Shown piece after piece: positions 59,534 to 64,000 of a stretch of 64,000 nucleotides of DNA (position 1 is the stretch's first letter; the number at the start of each line of letters is the position of its first letter). This DNA is from Candidatus Nanopelagicus sp. GTDB lineage: Bacteria > Actinomycetota > Actinomycetes > Nanopelagicales > Nanopelagicaceae. The notes below the pieces were generated by a model, which saw only the letters and a program-made list of their open reading frames with translations, ran no database searches and was not told the origin of the DNA. Where the stretch lies: the NCBI GenBank assembly GCA_016462445.1, contig JAEMTE010000005.1:1-64000 (forward strand), given 5' to 3'. A program made the position numbers and the translations under genes.

Positions 59534-61026
59534 TTATTAACCTTATAGGTTGCAGAATCTGCTGAGTGATCAAACTCCGCTTTAACACTTTCATACAAAG
59601 ATCTATATCTGGCATATCGCTCTTGATAATAGGAGTGAAGCTTTGCCTCTGGCTGGTATCTACTTTCAATCTGCAGATTCATCTTTAGTGTTGTTCTAAT
59701 ATCGCTAAATACACCTGCGCCCATACCAGCAAGGTAGGCATCGCCAACTGCTGCCCCACTTGAATCCTTTAATATCGCAATTGGCATTCCTAAAACATCT
59801 GCCTTTATTTGATTCCACAGCCCACTCTTACTGCCTCCACCAATACTTCTTATCTCTTCAATTTTAATTCCAGATTTTTTAGCGATCTCAACATTATGAG
59901 CTAAGGCAAATGCAGTTCCCTCTAGAACTGCTCTAAACATCATCGCAGGTGTAGTGGTAAGTGATAAACCAAAAAATACACCGCGGGCATTGGTATGCCA
60001 GATCGGTGATCGCTCACCCATCATGTATGGCAGAAATATTAATCCCTCACTTCCTGGTGAGCACTTGGCTGCTTGATCTGATAAATCTTCAACTGAACTT
60101 TCAGCCTTTAATATATTTTGTTGCAGCCAGGCCACACTCGCACCTGATGCCACCATCGCGCCTAATCGAAGCTGACGTCCTGCGATTGCATGTTCAATTG
60201 CTACAAATGCATCATTAAAGTTATTTCCATCAGTTGGCATTAACAACACTGTTGAGGTTCCAGTCATCTCAGCGACAACTCCAGGATCAATTACCCCGGC
60301 CTCAAGGGCGGCTGAGCAGCCATCAACACTGCCAAAGTAAACCGGTGTGCCAGCTGGGATCTTTGATTGATTATTACTTAATACCTCACCTTGTAGCACA
60401 ATTGAGTTAGCAATTTGCGGAAACTTATCCTCACTTACGCCAACAAACTTCATTACATCATCTGCCCAATTTAAATTATCAGCACTTCGAAGTTGTAATA
60501 AAGATGCATGGGCGAAATCAAGGCCAAATTTGCCAGTTAATTTGTAATTTAGAAAGCCAGGGATTTGCAGAAAATACTTTGTCTTTTGATAATTACTTGG
60601 CTCATTTTTAATAAACCATTTGATCTTAGCCGCCACATAATATGGATCTGCCCGGTTTCCGGTAAGTTGTGAAATATTTGGAAAACTCTTTGCTAACTCA
60701 TCTGCCTCAAGCTGTGCTCGCCTATCCATCCAGATCATGGCATCTCTTACCGGCACACCATCACCATCGACTGCAATCAAGGTTGGTGCTTGGGCGCTAA
60801 TTGCAATCCCAATTATTTTTGCACCAGGTGCACCACTTTGCGCGATCGCAACTGCATCGCAAAAACTTTGCCACCAATCATTTGGATCTTGCTCAACCCA
60901 ACCTGCTTGCAGATACTTAGTCAGATACTCAGCTCTGCCTTGGGAGATTATGTGGCCGCTCTTATCAACTAACACCGCCTTGGTCGCAGTTGTACCAACA
61001 TCTACGCCAAGTAATAACTCCTGCAT
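59530..61026 (-). CDS. FGGY-family carbohydrate kinase (xylulokinase-like)
   Basis: Sugar kinase of 498 residues. N-terminal phosphate loop GVDVGTTATKAVLVD, the segment GWVEQDPNDWWQSF, WMDRRA (about 100), GSVDGCSAALEAGVI with the catalytic Asp (about 236) and SIGGGSKSGLWNQIKADVLG (about 393) are typical. It resembles xylulokinases and autoinducer-2 kinases, so the substrate cannot be named. It is a second FGGY kinase in the locus besides rhaB, located three bases after the permease gene, so a distinct sugar may share the transporter. Confidence 0.87.
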   Translation of the reverse strand: MQELLLGVDVGTTATKAVLVDKSGHIISQGRAEYLTKYLQAGWVEQDPNDWWQSFCDAVAIAQSGAPGAKIIGIAISAQAPTLIAVDGDGVPVRDAMIWMDRRAQLEADELAKSFPNISQLTGNRADPYYVAAKIKWFIKNEPSNYQKTKYFLQIPGFLNYKLTGKFGLDFAHASLLQLRSADNLNWADDVMKFVGVSEDKFPQIANSIVLQGEVLSNNQSKIPAGTPVYFGSVDGCSAALEAGVIDPGVVAEMTGTSTVLLMPTDGNNFNDAFVAIEHAIAGRQLRLGAMVASGASVAWLQQNILKAESSVEDLSDQAAKCSPGSEGLIFLPYMMGERSPIWHTNARGVFFGLSLTTTPAMMFRAVLEGTAFALAHNVEIAKKSGIKIEEIRSIGGGSKSGLWNQIKADVLGMPIAILKDSSGAAVGDAYLAGMGAGVFSDIRTTLKMNLQIESRYQPEAKLHSYYQERYARYRSLYESVKAEFDHSADSATYKVNK

Positions 61027-61029
61027 TAG

Positions 61030-62016
61030 TTAGCTTTTTAAAGCTTTATGCTCTCTTCGTTCCTTACCTTTCGCCACCAATACAGGGGCTGCAACAGAGA
61101 TTAAGAGCAAGATACCGGTAACAATTGTTCGCCATTGGGCGTTGATCTCACGAAGTGTTAACCAAGATTCAACTGAACCAGCAAGTAATACACCAGCGAC
61201 TACTCCCCACATAGTTCCAACCCCACCAAATATTGATACTCCACCTAACAAGATGGCAGAGATAACAAGTAGCTCAAGTCCAACACCATTATCTGCTTGG
61301 GCGGTTGAGAAGCGGAAGGTATAGATAACACCGGCAACACCTGACATAAAGCCGGTGAAGGTGAAGACAATAATCTTGTGGCGAACTACGTTAATACCAG
61401 CAAAGCGCGCCGCCTCTGGGCTTTGCCCAATTGCAAGAGTACGGCGACCAAATGGTGTGCGGTGTAATAGGAAGCCAAAGAGTAAGCCAAAGAAAATAAT
61501 TAATGGCATGGTCTTTGGCATAAAACTGGTGCCAAAGGTATCAAAGCCAAATGAGGTGTAAGCCTCTGGGAACTCATTTACGGTGTTCTCACCTAAAATT
61601 CCATTAGCAATACCGCGGTATAGCGCAAGTGTTCCAATAGTTACTGCAAGTGAACCTAGTCCCACCTTAGTTACAAGAAAGCCATTAATAAATCCACAAA
61701 CTGTGCCAACAACTAGGCAAATAATTATTGCCAGCCAGATAGGTGCACCTTTTTGATAACTCCAACCAAGCATTGAAGAGCCCAATGCCAAGATTGATGC
61801 GATTGAAAGATCGATCTCACCAGTAATAATTAAAAATGTCATAGCAAAGGCCATGATGGTGATCTCACTGGTATTTGAGAAGATATATGAGAAATTAAGT
61901 GAGGTTAAAAAGCCCTCTGTGGTGGTTGAGGCAAGTATTAATACCATTGCCAGCAGCCCAAGAATTGCAGTGTCCCAACTTCTTGGCAGTGCGCTAAGTT
62001 TTAAGAATTTAGACAC
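61030..62016 (-). CDS. rhaQ: Sugar ABC transporter permease (second)
   Basis: Membrane subunit of a ribose/rhamnose-type importer (BPD_transp_2 family), 328 residues with about nine or ten helices. Family marks: ITGEIDLSIASILALGSSMLG (split: ITGEIDLSIASI and LALGSSMLG), FLVTKVGLGSLAVTIGTLAL and the coupling loop AIGQSPEAARFAGINV. With the other permease it forms a heterodimer. RhaQ versus RhaP is assigned by order only. It lies two bases after the first permease gene. Confidence 0.9.
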   Translation of the reverse strand: MSKFLKLSALPRSWDTAILGLLAMVLILASTTTEGFLTSLNFSYIFSNTSEITIMAFAMTFLIITGEIDLSIASILALGSSMLGWSYQKGAPIWLAIIICLVVGTVCGFINGFLVTKVGLGSLAVTIGTLALYRGIANGILGENTVNEFPEAYTSFGFDTFGTSFMPKTMPLIIFFGLLFGFLLHRTPFGRRTLAIGQSPEAARFAGINVVRHKIIVFTFTGFMSGVAGVIYTFRFSTAQADNGVGLELLVISAILLGGVSIFGGVGTMWGVVAGVLLAGSVESWLTLREINAQWRTIVTGILLLISVAAPVLVAKGKERREHKALKS

Positions 62017-62018
62017 AG

Positions 62019-63017
62019 TTATACCCTCTCTTTTATTCGTTGCGCCAATAAACTTTTCTCACTTCGAACCGCAAGTACTCGATCGGCGTAGATTGCAATA
62101 ATAAGAAGTAAACCATTTACCGCTGCCTTCCAGAATGCATCCACACCAAGGGCGGCCAGGCCGCCTTGAATTGTCTGCACTAAAAGAGCTCCAATTACTG
62201 CGCCAACTACAGTTCCAGAGCCACCCATAATTGTTACGCCACCAATTACAACCGCTGCAACAACAGCTAACTCCTGGCCATAGAAAGCGGTGGAGTCAAC
62301 TTGAGCAAAGCGCATTAGGTAAAAGACACCGGCAAGACCTGCCATAAAGCCTGAGAAAACAAAGGCTAGGAAGGTGCGACGGAAAACCTTAATACCAACA
62401 AGATCAGCTGCTGGTGGATTAGAGCCAATTGCATAGGCATCCCGGCCAGCCTTTGTGTACTTCATAAAGAAGCCCATAAGTAACATGGCAATAATTACTA
62501 ATAAGAAGGTAAGTGGCATTACGCCAAAGAAGACCTTCTGGCCTAAATCAAGCAAGCTAGGTGGCATCTCCTGTGCGTTGTAATCAACTGAGTTTGAGAC
62601 TACATAAACAACTCCGCGCACAATATATAAAGTTCCAAGTGTTACTACCAGCGATGGTAGGCGAAGGCCGGCAACTAATAAGCCATTTAAAATTCCAACT
62701 GCAATACCAATTACTGGGCCGATGATGAAACATTGCACCCAGGTAAAATCTGGATTCTTTGCGCAAAAATCAGCAACTACCCAGGCGGTAAGTCCAACGG
62801 TAGATGAGATTGAAAGATCAATATGGCGCATAATTACAATTGGTGCAATACCAATTGCAAGTAGTGCCACTACAGAGGTTGAGGTAAAAAGATCTCTAGT
62901 GCCATCACCAGTTAAAAATCTTGGGTTAATAAGCCCAGTACCACCAACTGCAACTATTAAAATAAGTGCCAAGCTGGCCTCACGGCTAGAGGGCTTTAAT
63001 CTACGAAGAAAATTCAT
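62019..63017 (-). CDS. rhaP: Sugar ABC transporter permease (first)
   Basis: Partner membrane subunit, 332 residues, about ten helices. Features: RHIDLSISSTVGLTAW, LPSLVVTLGTLYIVRGVV, the coupling segment AIGSNPPAADLVGIKV and MGGSGTVVGAVIGALLVQ. The start is the ATG at 63017 (MNFLRRLKP), directly after the ATPase stop (TAATATG); an upstream in-frame codon at 63053 would overlap the ATPase. Likely RhaP of a RhaTPQS importer. Confidence 0.9.
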   Translation of the reverse strand: MNFLRRLKPSSREASLALILIVAVGGTGLINPRFLTGDGTRDLFTSTSVVALLAIGIAPIVIMRHIDLSISSTVGLTAWVVADFCAKNPDFTWVQCFIIGPVIGIAVGILNGLLVAGLRLPSLVVTLGTLYIVRGVVYVVSNSVDYNAQEMPPSLLDLGQKVFFGVMPLTFLLVIIAMLLMGFFMKYTKAGRDAYAIGSNPPAADLVGIKVFRRTFLAFVFSGFMAGLAGVFYLMRFAQVDSTAFYGQELAVVAAVVIGGVTIMGGSGTVVGAVIGALLVQTIQGGLAALGVDAFWKAAVNGLLLIIAIYADRVLAVRSEKSLLAQRIKERV

Positions 63018-63018
63018 A

Positions 63019-64000
63019 TTAAGCACTCTTCTTTCCAGTAGTTGCTGCTGCAATTATCTTCTCCTGTGTTGCCTCTGCCCTTGATAACTCTGCAACCTGA
63101 CGGCCTTCACGCATTACGATAATTCGATCTGCCATTCCTAAAACCTCTGGAAGTTCAGATGAGATCATTAAAACAGCTTTACCCTCACCTGCTGCCTTAT
63201 CAACTAAGCGGTGTACCTCAGCCTTTGTTGCCACATCAATTCCGCGGGTTGGCTCATCAACAATTAATAGATCAGGATCGGTTGCCAGCCACTTTGCCAG
63301 TACTGTCTTTTGTTGATTACCACCAGATAGGCGATCAACTGGATCTGCTTGGTTAACAAACTTAATACTTAACTTATCTCGCCAAATATCTGTTAAGGAT
63401 TTCTCTTTTTTAAAGTTAATTAAGCCACGATCAGTTAGAGAATCAAAGGACTCCATTGAGATATTGCGGTTAACACCTGCCACCATAAATAAACCTTGCT
63501 GGCGCCTATCCTCAGGAATAAAGGCAATCTTTCGCTTCATTGCAAGCACCGGAGATCCAGCAGGTAAAATCTCACCCTTAACCTTTACAGCTCCACTCTC
63601 ATACTTATCAATTCCAAAGATTGCCCGGGCAACCTCAGATCGTCCACTGCCAACTAAACCAGCAAGAGCGACAATCTCACCCTTTTTAACCTTAAATGAG
63701 ATATTTCTAAAGTAGGCAGGGTTGGTTAGATCATTAACCTCAAGTACTACCTCACCAATCTTGTGCTCTGTCTTAGGAAATAGATCGGTTAACTCTCTTC
63801 CCACCATATCTTTAATAACCTTTTGTAGATTGGTATCTCCAACTGGATTCTCACTAACTGTGGCGCCATCTCGCATAACTGTGATGTAGTCAGAGATTGC
63901 AAAGACCTCATCTAGGCGATGGCTTACAAAGATAACCGCCTTATTCGCTGCCTTTAGTGATTTCATAACAGTCATCAACCGCTCAACCTCTGAGGCAGAA
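63019..64000 (-). CDS. rhaT: Sugar ABC transporter ATP-binding protein, 5' end outside window
   Basis: ATPase with two fused nucleotide-binding domains, as in ribose/rhamnose importers. Only the end of domain 1 (IFVSHRLDEVFAISD, H-loop) and all of domain 2 are here: Walker A position GLVGSGRSEVARAIFG (degenerate, as usual for domain 2), IPEDRRQQGLF, signature LSGGNQQKTVLAKWL and Walker B LLIVDEPTRGIDV. The frame is open to the right edge with SASEVERL before the in-frame TTG at 63978, so that codon is not the start. It leads the permease-kinase-dehydrogenase run. Confidence 0.92.
   Translation of the reverse strand, partial: SASEVERLMTVMKSLKAANKAVIFVSHRLDEVFAISDYITVMRDGATVSENPVGDTNLQKVIKDMVGRELTDLFPKTEHKIGEVVLEVNDLTNPAYFRNISFKVKKGEIVALAGLVGSGRSEVARAIFGIDKYESGAVKVKGEILPAGSPVLAMKRKIAFIPEDRRQQGLFMVAGVNRNISMESFDSLTDRGLINFKKEKSLTDIWRDKLSIKFVNQADPVDRLSGGNQQKTVLAKWLATDPDLLIVDEPTRGIDVATKAEVHRLVDKAAGEGKAVLMISSELPEVLGMADRIIVMREGRQVAELSRAEATQEKIIAAATTGKKSA

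Overview
The window is chromosomal DNA of an A+T-rich actinobacterium with a compact genome. Actinobacterial marker families sit throughout it: DUF3000, DUF3159, DUF3093, DUF4193, DUF4192, DUF7455, the cell-division protein SepH, a PimB'-type mannosyltransferase and a SAM-IV riboswitch. Gene order resembles, from memory, two Mycobacterium tuberculosis neighbourhoods (fadD15-pimB'-NlpC, and DUF3000-RNase D-dxs-TRAM methyltransferase-trkA pair-DUF3159-dut-DUF3093-DUF4193-suhB-sigA-nrdR-LysM-lexA). Low G+C by eye, overlapping genes, truncated accessory domains and very short intergenic spaces fit streamlined freshwater Nanopelagicales (acI), but that placement is inference.

Layout. 1-5 kb: end of an acyl-CoA synthetase, a small two-component pair, then a mannosyltransferase and a NlpC/P60 hydrolase on the other strand. 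5-12.8 kb: RibD-like reductase, DMT transporter, DUF3000, RNase D, FTR1 iron permease and a fatty-acid oxidation pair. 12.8-22.4 kb: dxs, aconitase, RNA methyltransferase, two TrkA proteins, DUF3159-dut-thioesterase, DUF3093 and DUF4193. 22.5-29.5 kb: rplS-khpA-rimM-trmD, suhB, sepH, a phosphodiesterase with a TipAS protein, and pseudouridine breakdown. 29.5-37 kb: topoisomerase IV subunits (ParC lacks its C-terminal domain), ABC-F protein, DUF7455, CDGSH protein and the primary sigma factor. 37-43 kb: methionine synthesis under a SAM-IV riboswitch, alanine dehydrogenase, a half-length DUF4192 protein and a secreted pair. 43-50.5 kb: DinG, B12-dependent ribonucleotide reductase with NrdR, a Doc toxin module, LysM protein and LexA. 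50.5-64 kb: an L-rhamnose catabolic locus with its ABC transporter, which also carries a sugar kinase and two dehydrogenases of unknown substrate.

The most general observation concerns transcription starts. About twenty operon-head genes have a -10 hexamer (TANNNT, sometimes CANNNT) ending 6-9 bases before the start codon and no Shine-Dalgarno sequence, which suggests leaderless mRNAs. This settles several start codons, and three divergent gene pairs have two such promoters back to back in 23-32 bases. Operator-like palindromes overlap several of these promoters (FTR1, NlpC, lexA, antitoxin, nrdR).

There are no intergenic stretches over 300 bases; the longest are 34718-34922, 39425-39617, 56380-56561 and 48590-48765. 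I saw no rRNA, tRNA, CRISPR array, insertion sequence or prophage.
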